The position numbers and the translations under genes are program-made. The notes below the pieces were generated by a model. It had not been told where the DNA came from, did not search any database, and saw nothing but the letters and a program-made list of their open reading frames with translations. From Bacillota bacterium (GTDB lineage: Bacteria; Bacillota; Clostridia; Lachnospirales; Lachnospiraceae), in the NCBI GenBank assembly GCA_023435645.1, contig JAEYRK010000019.1, positions 1 to 9,971 of the forward strand: a DNA stretch of 9,971 nt, written 5' to 3'. Each line of letters opens with the position of its first letter. Within the stretch, counting starts at the first letter, position 1. Below are positions 1 through 5,733 of this stretch, in pieces.

Positions 1-1439
1 GGACAGGCGGTGAAATATACATAGGTGTGGTAGGGCCGGTCAGAACAGGAAAGTCTACCTTTATTAAGAGATTCATGGATCTCTTGGTAATACCCAATAT
101 TGAAGATGTCCATAGCAGAGAGAGAGCAGTCGATGAGTTGCCCCAGGCTGCAGCCGGTAAAACAATTATGACAACGGAGCCTAAATTCATACCAAAAGAG
201 GCTGCTGAAATTGCACTTGATGATAATACTAAGGTTAAGATCCGCTTAATTGACTGTGTCGGTTATATGGTGGACGGAGCCTCCGGTCATACAGAGAATG
301 AGCATGAGCGAATGGTCAAGACTCCTTGGTACGATAGTGAAATTCCCTTCACCCAGGCAGCTGAAATCGGTACCAAGAAGGTAATCAATGATCATTCCAC
401 AATCGGTATCGTAGTTACAACGGATGGTAGCTTTGGGGATATCCCCAGAGTAAACTATATGGTACCCGAAGAGAGGACCATCGAAGAATTAAAGCATCTC
501 GGTAAGCCCTTCATCGTTCTCTTAAATACCAATAAGCCCTATTCCAATGAAACTGTCCGTATCGCAGAGGAAATCTCAGACAGGTATCATGTTACAGTTC
601 TGCCTGTAAACTGCGAGCAGCTGAAAAGAGACGACGTTCATAAAATCATGGAAAATATCCTAAACGTCTTTCCGGTTACAGAGGTTGATTTCTATATGCC
701 GAAATGGGCTGAGATACTTCCTGCAGAGCATTGGCTGAAGGTTGATCTAATTGCCTCCGTTAAGGAGCTGTTTGATCAAATCACGCAGGTAAAGGATGCC
801 AGATCACAGAATTTTGAGACTGACAGTAAATATGTAAAGCGTTTCAAGATTGATCATGTTGACATGCAGAATGGTAATGTGGATGTCAATGTTGAATTTG
901 ATGATGCCTATTATTATCAAATTCTAAGTGACCTGATTGGTGTACCGATCACCGGCGAATACCAGCTGATCTCGACCTTAAGGGAGCTTGCCACGAAGAA
1001 ATCCGAATTTGAAAAGGTCTCCTATGCAGTCGATCAGGTCAAGGGAAAGGGATATGGCATCGTAACCCCGGTGAAGGAGGAAATCCGGATTGAGGAGCCT
1101 GAGATCATGAAGCATGGCAATAAATACGGTGTCAAGATTAAGGCCAGCGCGCCGTCCATCCATATGATTAAAGCAGATATCCTGACCGAGGTTGCACCGA
1201 TTGTCGGCTCAGAGGAGCAGGCAAGGGATCTGATCAGCTATATTCATGACAATGCCAAGGAGAATCCGGAGGGAATCTGGGAGACGAATATTTTCGGAAA
1301 ATCAGTCCGTCAGCTGGTGGATGACGGAATCAGCAGTAAGATTAACAAGCTTACTGACGACAGTCAGATAAAGCTTCAGGAAACTATGCAGAAAATTATC
1401 AATGACAGCAATGGCGGTTTGATCTGTATCATCATTTAA
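1..1439 (+). CDS. spoIVA: Stage IV sporulation protein A, 5'-truncated by window edge
   Basis: SpoIVA is the ATPase that polymerises on the mother-cell face of the forespore outer membrane and forms the basement layer of the spore coat (family knowledge). The reading frame is open from base 3, beginning TGGEIYIGVVGPVRTGKST, and ends with TAA at 1437-1439. From memory the B. subtilis protein has the equivalent TGG near residue 14, so only about 13 codons lie left of the window; the GTG at 27 is internal. Walker A (GPVRTGKST) is at 33-59, and the Walker B-like aspartate of LIDCVGY is at 252-254. Other hallmarks are DELPQAAAGKTIMTTEPKF, the HSTIGIVVTTDG strand, the APSIHMIKADI segment near the C-terminal third, and a hydrophobic GGLICIII tail matching the family's C-terminus. 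About 478 codons are visible against roughly 490 expected. No frameshift is seen. Its promoter, expected to be mother-cell sigma-E dependent, is outside the window. Confidence 0.97.
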   Translation, partial: TGGEIYIGVVGPVRTGKSTFIKRFMDLLVIPNIEDVHSRERAVDELPQAAAGKTIMTTEPKFIPKEAAEIALDDNTKVKIRLIDCVGYMVDGASGHTENEHERMVKTPWYDSEIPFTQAAEIGTKKVINDHSTIGIVVTTDGSFGDIPRVNYMVPEERTIEELKHLGKPFIVLLNTNKPYSNETVRIAEEISDRYHVTVLPVNCEQLKRDDVHKIMENILNVFPVTEVDFYMPKWAEILPAEHWLKVDLIASVKELFDQITQVKDARSQNFETDSKYVKRFKIDHVDMQNGNVDVNVEFDDAYYYQILSDLIGVPITGEYQLISTLRELATKKSEFEKVSYAVDQVKGKGYGIVTPVKEEIRIEEPEIMKHGNKYGVKIKASAPSIHMIKADILTEVAPIVGSEEQARDLISYIHDNAKENPEGIWETNIFGKSVRQLVDDGISSKINKLTDDSQIKLQETMQKIINDSNGGLICIII

Positions 1440-1454
1440 TATATTCTTAATAAT

Positions 1455-1498
1455 AAGCTACCTGCTTCCGTGCTTTTGGGTCAAGGTAGCTTTCTTTT
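1455..1498 (+). terminator. Rho-independent terminator of spoIVA
   Basis: A perfect 9-bp inverted repeat, AAGCTACCT at 1455-1463 and AGGTAGCTT at 1484-1492, encloses a 20-nt loop and runs into a T-rich tail (1491-1498, TTTCTTTT). It lies 16 nt after the spoIVA stop, so it should separate spoIVA from the next gene. Confidence 0.85.
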
Positions 1499-1537
1499 AC
1501 ATTAAAATATCCAATATGACGAAAAAATAAAATAAGT

Positions 1538-1577
1538 TTGACATAGAGTTGACAAAATTGTTAGGCTTTGTTATAAT
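1538..1577 (+). promoter_or_regulatory. Consensus sigma-A promoter (extended -10) for the NlpC/P60 gene
   Basis: The -35 TTGACA at 1549-1554 and the -10 TATAAT at 1572-1577 both match the vegetative consensus perfectly, with a 17-bp spacer. A TG dinucleotide at 1569-1570 makes an extended -10. A second TTGACA at 1538-1543, 11 bp upstream, would give a 28-bp spacing to this -10, so it is unlikely to be used with it. Transcription should begin near 1584, leaving a leader of about 105 nt. Such a strong promoter suggests high vegetative expression or repression by a bound regulator. Confidence 0.88.
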
Positions 1578-1582
1578 ACACA

Positions 1583-1636
1583 TGTAACATATTTAATATT
1601 TACGTAACAATTCATTTCATAACAAACTACATAACT
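1583..1636 (+). repeat. Four direct (T/C)(G/A)TAAC boxes between promoter and gene
   Basis: TGTAACA (1583-1589), CGTAACA (1603-1609), CATAACA (1618-1624) and CATAACT (1630-1636) are four similar heptamers in the same orientation, with start-to-start steps of 20, 15 and 12 bp. A diverged inverted copy, TGTTATA (1569-1575), overlaps the -10. The hexamer resembles half-sites of the WalR (YycF) cell-wall regulator, TGTWAH, but the 5-bp spacing of a WalR box is absent. The regulatory role is inferred. Confidence 0.35.
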
Positions 1637-1675
1637 GAGTATCAAATACTTCGTGTGATAAAACAAGCGAAATTT

Positions 1676-1680
1676 GGAGG
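1676..1680 (+). promoter_or_regulatory. Ribosome binding site fixing the start of the NlpC/P60 gene
   Basis: GGAGG lies 8 nt before the ATG at 1689. An in-frame TTG at 1674 overlaps this site itself and so is not a plausible start. Confidence 0.85.
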
Positions 1681-1688
1681 ATCATCGG

Positions 1689-2768
1689 ATGGAAAATAAG
1701 CTATTCAAGTTTTCCTTGGTTTGTGTAACAGGAGCAATCATACTTGCATCAAATCCAAAGTCTGCGATGGCAATGGAAGAAGCAGTAGCAGGATACAAAT
1801 ACGATAAAAATATTACAAGTACAAATCAGAATGGCTCGGATATGGTATCCATAGCCAACTTCTCTACAGATGAAATTCCGATTCCCGGATTTAATAATAT
1901 TGGTATTGCAGATGTAACAGATAACCTGAATATCCGTAAGGGCCCCGGTGAGAGCGAGAAGATCGTCGGTAAGCTTCCTAAGGACGGAGGCTGTGATATC
2001 TTAGAGGCTGATAGCGGAAGCGGTTGGACAAAGATAAAGTCCAATGGCATTACCGGTTATGTGAAGACCGAATACCTAATTACCGGAGATAAGGCTTCCC
2101 AGCTGGCAGCACAATTGGCCACTCAGGTTGCGATCTCCACTACGTCCAGTCTCAATATCAGGAATAAACCCTCTACAATTTCCTCAGAAATAATTGATAC
2201 AATTGCTCCGGGTGAAGAACTACAGGTTCTCGATCCTTTGGTAATCAGCTATGGCGAGGAATATGACAAGTGGGTAAAAGTAAGTCTTGACTCCGATAAT
2301 AGAGATGGTATTGTAGGTTATGTATGTAAGGATTTTGTAACCTTAGCCTATACCTTGCCGAAGGCCAGCTCCATGGAAGAGCTACAGTATGGCAAAGATG
2401 TATCCAAAACCCGCGTTGACTTAGTCAATAAGGCGAAGGAATACTTGGGCGGTCGTTATATTTGGGGTGGTACCACCTTAGGCAAAGGTGTTGATTGCTC
2501 CGGATTTACACAGCAGATTTATGCAAAGTTCGGATATTACATTCCCCGTACCTCCGGTAGTCAGGGTACAAGCGGAACCAGAATATCAAGAAGCGAACTA
2601 AAGGTAGGCGATCTGGTATTCTACGGTAACGGCTCCGGCATTAATCATGTGGCAATCTATATCGGCAACGATAAGATTATCCATGCCAGCAACAAGAAGG
2701 ATGGTATTAAGATTTCCAATATGTATTACCGTAGTCCGGTAAGATATGTCAGATATATTAGGGAATAA
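1689..2768 (+). CDS. Secreted SH3b-SH3b-NlpC/P60 peptidoglycan endopeptidase
   Basis: This is a 359-residue exported cell-wall hydrolase. Residues 1-28 form a signal peptide: lysines at 4 and 7, a hydrophobic core at 8-20, and an Ala-x-Ala site (AMA) with cleavage expected after Ala28. Two bacterial SH3 domains follow, at about 73-133 (DNLNIRKGPG) and 147-222 (SSLNIRNKPS), which in this family bind the wall. The C-terminal NlpC/P60 domain spans about 245-359 with the catalytic triad visible: Cys270 in DCSGF, His320 in NHVAIYIG and His332 in IIHAS. The family is a cysteine peptidase that cleaves the peptidoglycan stem peptide, usually the D-gamma-glutamyl to diamino acid bond. The start at 1689 was chosen for its GGAGG 8 nt upstream. 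The gene has its own promoter and a terminator on each side, so it is probably monocistronic. It could act in growth, separation or sporulation; the sequence does not say which. Confidence 0.93.
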   Translation: MENKLFKFSLVCVTGAIILASNPKSAMAMEEAVAGYKYDKNITSTNQNGSDMVSIANFSTDEIPIPGFNNIGIADVTDNLNIRKGPGESEKIVGKLPKDGGCDILEADSGSGWTKIKSNGITGYVKTEYLITGDKASQLAAQLATQVAISTTSSLNIRNKPSTISSEIIDTIAPGEELQVLDPLVISYGEEYDKWVKVSLDSDNRDGIVGYVCKDFVTLAYTLPKASSMEELQYGKDVSKTRVDLVNKAKEYLGGRYIWGGTTLGKGVDCSGFTQQIYAKFGYYIPRTSGSQGTSGTRISRSELKVGDLVFYGNGSGINHVAIYIGNDKIIHASNKKDGIKISNMYYRSPVRYVRYIRE

Positions 2769-2798
2769 TATAACAATCAGAGATTATGCTTATTTTAT

Positions 2799-2828
2799 GG
2801 GTGCCGCACATTGTGTGGCACCTTTCTT
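2799..2828 (+). terminator. Rho-independent terminator of the NlpC/P60 gene
   Basis: GGTGCC at 2800-2805 pairs with GGCACC at 2817-2822. The stem extends through ACA/TGT (2808-2810 and 2814-2816) with a 2-nt bulge and a TTG loop. A short T-rich tail, TTTCTT, follows at 2823-2828. It begins about 30 nt after the stop codon. Confidence 0.82.
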
Positions 2829-2845
2829 AAGGGCTCTATGTCAGT

Positions 2846-2898
2846 AGTTGGGGTGGGTTTATTTGAGGATGGACAACCCAACTGGGATGTTTTACAAT
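2846..2898 (+). promoter_or_regulatory. Probable sigma-A promoter of the MutS-like gene with overlapping inverted repeat
   Basis: TGGACA (2870-2875) and TACAAT (2893-2898) each match consensus at 5 of 6 positions, with an ideal 17-bp spacer. Transcription would start near 2905, giving a leader of only about 25 nt. A 7-bp inverted repeat, AGTTGGG (2846-2852) with CCCAACT (2877-2883), covers the upstream side and the spacer, where a repressor could sit; that role is inference. Confidence 0.55.
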
Positions 2899-2929
2899 AA
2901 GAGGATAATGAACAGATTGGAGCGGTGGT

Positions 2930-4603
2930 ATGACTTATATCTTTTATTTCTTGATCGTAGTTCTGATCCTTGCCCTTTGGAGTATCATAAACGAGAGAAA
3001 TGAACTAAAAAAAATAAAACAGCACCTGAAAGGCGAGTGGGACTTAACTCCTGAAGGAGAATTTACCTCAGAGAAGCTGGACTCCATCAAGGAATATTAT
3101 CAATCCATCCGGGATGATAAATTTGATGTGGATGATATCACCTGGAATGATTTGGATTTGGATGATCTCTATCTACAAATGAATAATACCCAGTGCTCCA
3201 TCGGAGAGGAATATCTCTATGCCCTGTTACGAAAGCCCTGTTTCTCCAAGGAGGAGCTTTTAGAACGTAACCGCCTGATGGAATACTTTCAGGCAAATGA
3301 AGCAAAGCGGGTTGAACTTCAGATCAGTTTGAATAAGATCGGTAAGATAAAATCCATATCCGTTTACGAGTATATGAACCGACTGGGGGAAGAACAGCCT
3401 AGCAGTAATCTGCCCCATTATCTGATGGCATCTGGGTTAATCCTGTCCTTTGTAATGATTTTTGTCCTACCCGGGCTGGGGGCTCTCTGTACCACATTCT
3501 TTTTTGCACTCAATATCTTTCGGTATTTTGCCAGGAAAGCAAAGATTGAGAAATTCCTGACGGTATTTTCCTACATCCTTCGTTTGCTTTCTAATGTGAA
3601 TTACATCACAAAGCTTAATATACCTGAAATTTCAAAATATCAGGATCAATTAAAACAGGAGGAGAATGTATTCAAAAGGTTCCGTAGAGGAGCAGGCATT
3701 TTGATTTCAAACAGCGGGACCGGAAGTATAATGGATGCCTTTGTTGATTATATCCGGATGCTTCTTCATGTAGATCTGATCAAATATAATTCCATGCTAA
3801 GCTTCTTTCAAAAAAATAGAGAGTCCCTAAATCGAATCTATCAACTCATCGGTTTTCTGGATAGCTGTATGGCAGCCTCCTCCTTCCGAAGCAGGCTTCC
3901 CTATTATTGCCTTCCAGAGCTGATCGAAGGTCATTCCCCAAAGCTTCGTGTTACCGACCTGTATCATCCGATGTTATCCGATCCGGTAGCGAACTCCATC
4001 ATGGAGAATAAAAGTGTTCTGATCACCGGCTCCAATGCCTCAGGTAAATCCACCTTTATCAAGACATTAGCCATCAATGCTTTATTTTCACAAACCATAT
4101 ATACCTCGATCAGTCACAGTTATCAGGCCAGCTACTTTACCATATTCTCCTCCATGGCTTTAAGGGACAGCCTCTTCCGGAATGAGAGCTATTACATTGT
4201 TGAAATCAAATCCTTGAAGAGAATCCTAGATCATGTCAATCATCAATATCCGATGCTGGTTTTGATTGATGAGGTCCTAAGGGGAACCAATACTCTGGAG
4301 AGGATTGCAGCCTCCTCAAGAATACTCTTATCCCTGGCGAAGAAGAATGTACTGTGTTTTGCAGCAACCCATGATATCGAGCTGACCCATATCCTGGAGC
4401 ATTATTATTCCAATTATCATTTTCAGGAACGAATCGCAAATCATCAGATTCTGTTCGATTATAAGCTTTATAGTGGCAGAGCGATATCAAAAAATGCCAT
4501 TAAGCTTCTTTCTTTGCTGGGCTATACTCCAGATATCATTAGAAGTGCGGAAACGGCAGCCGAGGAATTCTTATCGGATGGAGAGTGGAGAAAAATCCCA
4601 TAA
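2930..4603 (+). CDS. Membrane-anchored MutS-superfamily ATPase lacking mismatch-recognition domain
   Basis: This 557-residue protein has a MutS-type ATPase at its C-terminus but is not a canonical MutS. Residues 3-20 form a hydrophobic N-terminal anchor. A second hydrophobic stretch at about 163-200 looks like a two-helix hairpin split at Pro181-Gly182. Between them lies a soluble part containing TWNDLDLDDLYLQMN. The helical lever-like region is about 205-340. The ATPase carries Walker A GSNASGKST (367-375), an ABC-signature-like SYYIVE (420-425), Walker B LVLIDE (Asp447, Glu448) followed by RGTN, and the switch histidine His481 in FAATHDIE. The FYE mismatch-binding motif and the whole domain I are absent, as is a clamp-binding tail. 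Similar short MutS-like proteins with membrane segments are known in Firmicutes annotation, with no role I can name. The start has GGAG at 2919-2922, 7 nt before ATG. It has its own promoter; rnhA follows after the GNAT remnant and may be co-transcribed. Confidence 0.88.
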   Translation: MTYIFYFLIVVLILALWSIINERNELKKIKQHLKGEWDLTPEGEFTSEKLDSIKEYYQSIRDDKFDVDDITWNDLDLDDLYLQMNNTQCSIGEEYLYALLRKPCFSKEELLERNRLMEYFQANEAKRVELQISLNKIGKIKSISVYEYMNRLGEEQPSSNLPHYLMASGLILSFVMIFVLPGLGALCTTFFFALNIFRYFARKAKIEKFLTVFSYILRLLSNVNYITKLNIPEISKYQDQLKQEENVFKRFRRGAGILISNSGTGSIMDAFVDYIRMLLHVDLIKYNSMLSFFQKNRESLNRIYQLIGFLDSCMAASSFRSRLPYYCLPELIEGHSPKLRVTDLYHPMLSDPVANSIMENKSVLITGSNASGKSTFIKTLAINALFSQTIYTSISHSYQASYFTIFSSMALRDSLFRNESYYIVEIKSLKRILDHVNHQYPMLVLIDEVLRGTNTLERIAASSRILLSLAKKNVLCFAATHDIELTHILEHYYSNYHFQERIANHQILFDYKLYSGRAISKNAIKLLSLLGYTPDIIRSAETAAEEFLSDGEWRKIP

Positions 4604-4604
4604 A

Positions 4605-4711
4605 ACAGATGGTACCAATGCAATTCGCTTTTATCAAAAAAGAGGGTTTGATATGGCGAAGGTGAACATGGAATCCCTTTAAGACATGAAATTGAATTTG
4701 AAATGCTATGA
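4605..4711 (+). pseudogene. Remnant of a GNAT N-acetyltransferase 3' end
   Basis: Directly after the MutS-like stop codon, the frame starting at 4605 reads TDGTNAIRFYQKRGFDMAKVN, which resembles the last helix-strand segment (NxxAIRFYQKRGF) of a GNAT acetyltransferase. Five nucleotides after the last of these codons, another frame (4670-4708) reads GIPLRHEIEFEML and ends at TGA 4709-4711; from memory, the same GNAT subfamily ends with a GIP-x-R-x-EIEFE tail. In intact relatives about 25 residues separate these two segments, so an internal deletion has removed them and shifted the frame. The N-terminal acetyl-CoA-binding part is missing altogether. There is no start codon or ribosome binding site of its own. 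Codons are read easily and the motifs are well kept, so the decay looks fairly recent. The family assignment is from memory. Confidence 0.72.
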
Positions 4712-4724
4712 TAAATGTAATTAC

Positions 4725-4730
4725 GGAGGA
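4725..4730 (+). promoter_or_regulatory. Ribosome binding site fixing the start of rnhA
   Basis: GGAGGA lies 7 nt upstream of the ATG at 4738. An in-frame ATG at 4708 lies upstream of this site, inside the GNAT remnant, and would add ten residues unlike the family N-terminus. Confidence 0.85.
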
Positions 4731-4737
4731 TTGTGAA

Positions 4738-5220
4738 ATGAACGTTACTATCTATACGGATGGAGCTGCCAGAGGTAACCCGGACGGTCCCGGAGGCTAC
4801 GGTGCGATCATTGTTTATGTGGACTCCAAGGGACAGGAGCATATCAGGGAATACAGTGCCGGCTATAAGAAGACAACAAATAACCGGATGGAGCTGATGG
4901 CGGCGATTGCCGGCTTGGAAGCACTAACAAAGCCCTGTCAGGTCACTCTGTATTCCGATTCACAGTATCTTGTGAAGGCCTTCAATGAACACTGGCTGGA
5001 GAGTTGGATTAAGAAGGGCTGGAGAAGGGGGCAGAATGAGCCCGTGAAGAATGTGGATCTGTGGAAACGCCTGTTAAAGGCCATGGAGCCCCATAAGGTT
5101 TCCTATGCCTGGGTGAAGGGACATAACGGTCATCCGATGAATGAACGCTGCGACGTTCTGGCAACTACAGCCGCTGACGGAAGCAATCTTTTAGACGACG
5201 AGATAGATAACGGATCATAA
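4738..5220 (+). CDS. rnhA: Ribonuclease HI
   Basis: RNase HI cleaves the RNA strand of RNA-DNA hybrids such as R-loops and lagging-strand primers, using two metal ions in the cytoplasm. The 160-residue length is normal for a single-domain enzyme. The catalytic set is complete: Asp8 in IYTDGA, Glu52 in NNRMELMAA, Asp74 in YSDSQYL and Asp139 in NERCD, plus the mobile His129 in VKGHNGHP. The basic handle region is visible at about 85-105 (HWLESWIKKGWRRGQNEPVKN). The glycine loop reads GNPDGPGGYG, one residue longer than the common GNPGPGGYG. The ATG at 4738 was chosen because GGAGGA precedes it and the product then starts like the family. I see no convincing promoter in the 134-nt gap upstream, so read-through from the MutS-like gene is likely. 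No classical terminator follows. Confidence 0.95.
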   Translation: MNVTIYTDGAARGNPDGPGGYGAIIVYVDSKGQEHIREYSAGYKKTTNNRMELMAAIAGLEALTKPCQVTLYSDSQYLVKAFNEHWLESWIKKGWRRGQNEPVKNVDLWKRLLKAMEPHKVSYAWVKGHNGHPMNERCDVLATTAADGSNLLDDEIDNGS

Positions 5221-5235
5221 GTATTTGCCTTCGTC

Positions 5236-5308
5236 GGTATATAAGGCCCTGTTTTGTCGAGCCTTATGTACCCTTATATAATATATACCTATGTAAAGCG
5301 TCACCGAC
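5236..5308. repeat. Nested, mutually exclusive inverted repeats after rnhA
   Basis: TATATAAGG (5238-5246) is a perfect 9-bp complement of CCTTATATA (5272-5280). The overlapping ATAAGGC (5241-5247) is also a perfect complement of GCCTTAT (5261-5267). GGTATAT (5236-5242) can pair with ATATACC (5283-5289), and GTCGGT (5233-5238) with ACCGAC (5303-5308). These pairings compete. No T-run follows the GCCTTAT arm, so this is not a classical terminator. It could be a protein-binding site or a folded 3' end of the rnhA transcript. Confidence 0.5.
5254..5282 (+). promoter_or_regulatory. Possible weak upstream promoter of mutS
   Basis: TTGTCG (5254-5259, 4 of 6) and a perfect TATAAT (5277-5282) are separated by 17 bp. 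The -10 lies inside the right arm of the inverted repeat here, so the match may be incidental to an AT-rich palindrome. Confidence 0.3.
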
Positions 5309-5343
5309 TTCGGAAACCTTTAGAAAATCATTTGATCCCCTTT

Positions 5344-5363
5344 GTTACGGTGTAAACTGTAAC
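5344..5363. promoter_or_regulatory. 20-bp imperfect palindrome upstream of the mutS promoter
   Basis: GTTACGGT (5344-5351) and ACTGTAAC (5356-5363) are inverted with 7 of 8 matches around the centre GTAA. It lies 30 bp upstream of the -35 at 5394, a usual position for an operator or activator site. The TGTAAC half recurs at 5386-5391 (TGTAAC). Confidence 0.4.
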
Positions 5364-5393
5364 CTAAATTGTCGAATCAGAGCATTGTAACCA

Positions 5394-5421
5394 TTGCAAA
5401 TCACGGTCGGTATGTTATAAT
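5394..5421 (+). promoter_or_regulatory. Extended -10 promoter of the mutS-mutL operon
   Basis: TTGCAA (5394-5399, 4 of 6) and a perfect TATAAT (5416-5421) are separated by 16 bp. TG at 5413-5414 gives an extended -10 that compensates for the weaker -35. Transcription would start near 5428, leaving an unusually long leader of about 305 nt before mutS. Confidence 0.68.
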
Positions 5422-5429
5422 TATTTCAG

Positions 5430-5550
5430 GTGACGATTCAGTCACAGCGGTTCTTTCGAACAGCGTATCTATGCGCTTATGCGCTACATCTATGCTGAGC
5501 AACGCAGTGTTCAAGCATGTGTTTCATGCTAAGCATGCATAAGCATGCTT
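5430..5550 (+). repeat. Repeat- and hairpin-rich mutS leader
   Basis: Right at the expected 5' end, GTGAC (5430-5434) and GTCAC (5441-5445) form a hairpin, followed by GTTC/GAAC (5450-5453, 5458-5461). TATGCGCT occurs twice in tandem (5470-5485). AAGCATG occurs three times (5513, 5531, 5541). AGCATG (5514-5519) pairs with CATGCT (5525-5530) across a 5-nt loop, and AAGCATGC (5531-5538) with GCATGCTT (5543-5550) across an ATAA loop. GCTTATGC (5475-5482) is complementary to GCATAAGC (5537-5544), which would disrupt the last hairpin. No known riboswitch or T-box signature is recognised. Confidence 0.6.
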
Positions 5551-5733
5551 TATGCTGGCCAACTCGAAATTTGCGCAGTATATATTTTGTGCTATTTTCT
5601 CGGAGGCAACTATATCGTTACAAATTTTTAAATCAATAGAACTTACTCTGAAGAATATGCTTAGGCACGGAGTCATGTTCTATTTTCATGTTTATGTAAC
5701 AGTACGAAAGCAGAAACAGAGAAAGGATTTACT

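Larger units (their letters stand above)
5221..5733 (+). other. 513-bp gene-free interval between rnhA and mutS
   Basis: No credible gene lies here. The only open frame of note, 61 codons from ATG 5552, has no ribosome binding site and a composition typical of chance. The stretch instead holds inverted repeats (5236-5308), a 20-bp imperfect palindrome (5344-5363), one good promoter (5394-5421) and a repeat-rich leader (5430-5550), followed by about 180 nt of AT-rich sequence in which I see nothing further. A GGAGG at 5601-5605 is not followed by a usable start codon. Confidence 0.8.

Noticed and set aside
27..1439. GTG at 27 as the spoIVA start
   Set aside because: The frame continues open to base 3 with conserved SpoIVA residues (TGGEIYIG) and the GTG has no ribosome binding site.
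4522..4842. 106-codon minus-strand open frame
   Set aside because: It runs antisense across the MutS-like 3' end, the GNAT remnant and the rnhA 5' end, without a family signature or ribosome binding site.
5221..5290. Intrinsic terminator of rnhA
   Set aside because: Good inverted repeats exist, but no T-tract follows either right arm, so a classical terminator cannot be claimed.
5450..5461. LexA/DinR-like box in the mutS leader
   Set aside because: The sequence is GTTC-N4-GAAC, the reverse arrangement of the Firmicute box GAAC-N4-GTTC, so it is only a small hairpin.
5456..5556. CRISPR array
   Set aside because: The repeated units are 7-8 bp, irregularly spaced and mixed in orientation, with no constant spacers.
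5428..5733. T-box, SAM or other known riboswitch in the mutS leader
   Set aside because: No T-box antiterminator sequence (AGGGTGGNACCGCG type) or other conserved riboswitch core is seen, and there is no terminator before mutS.
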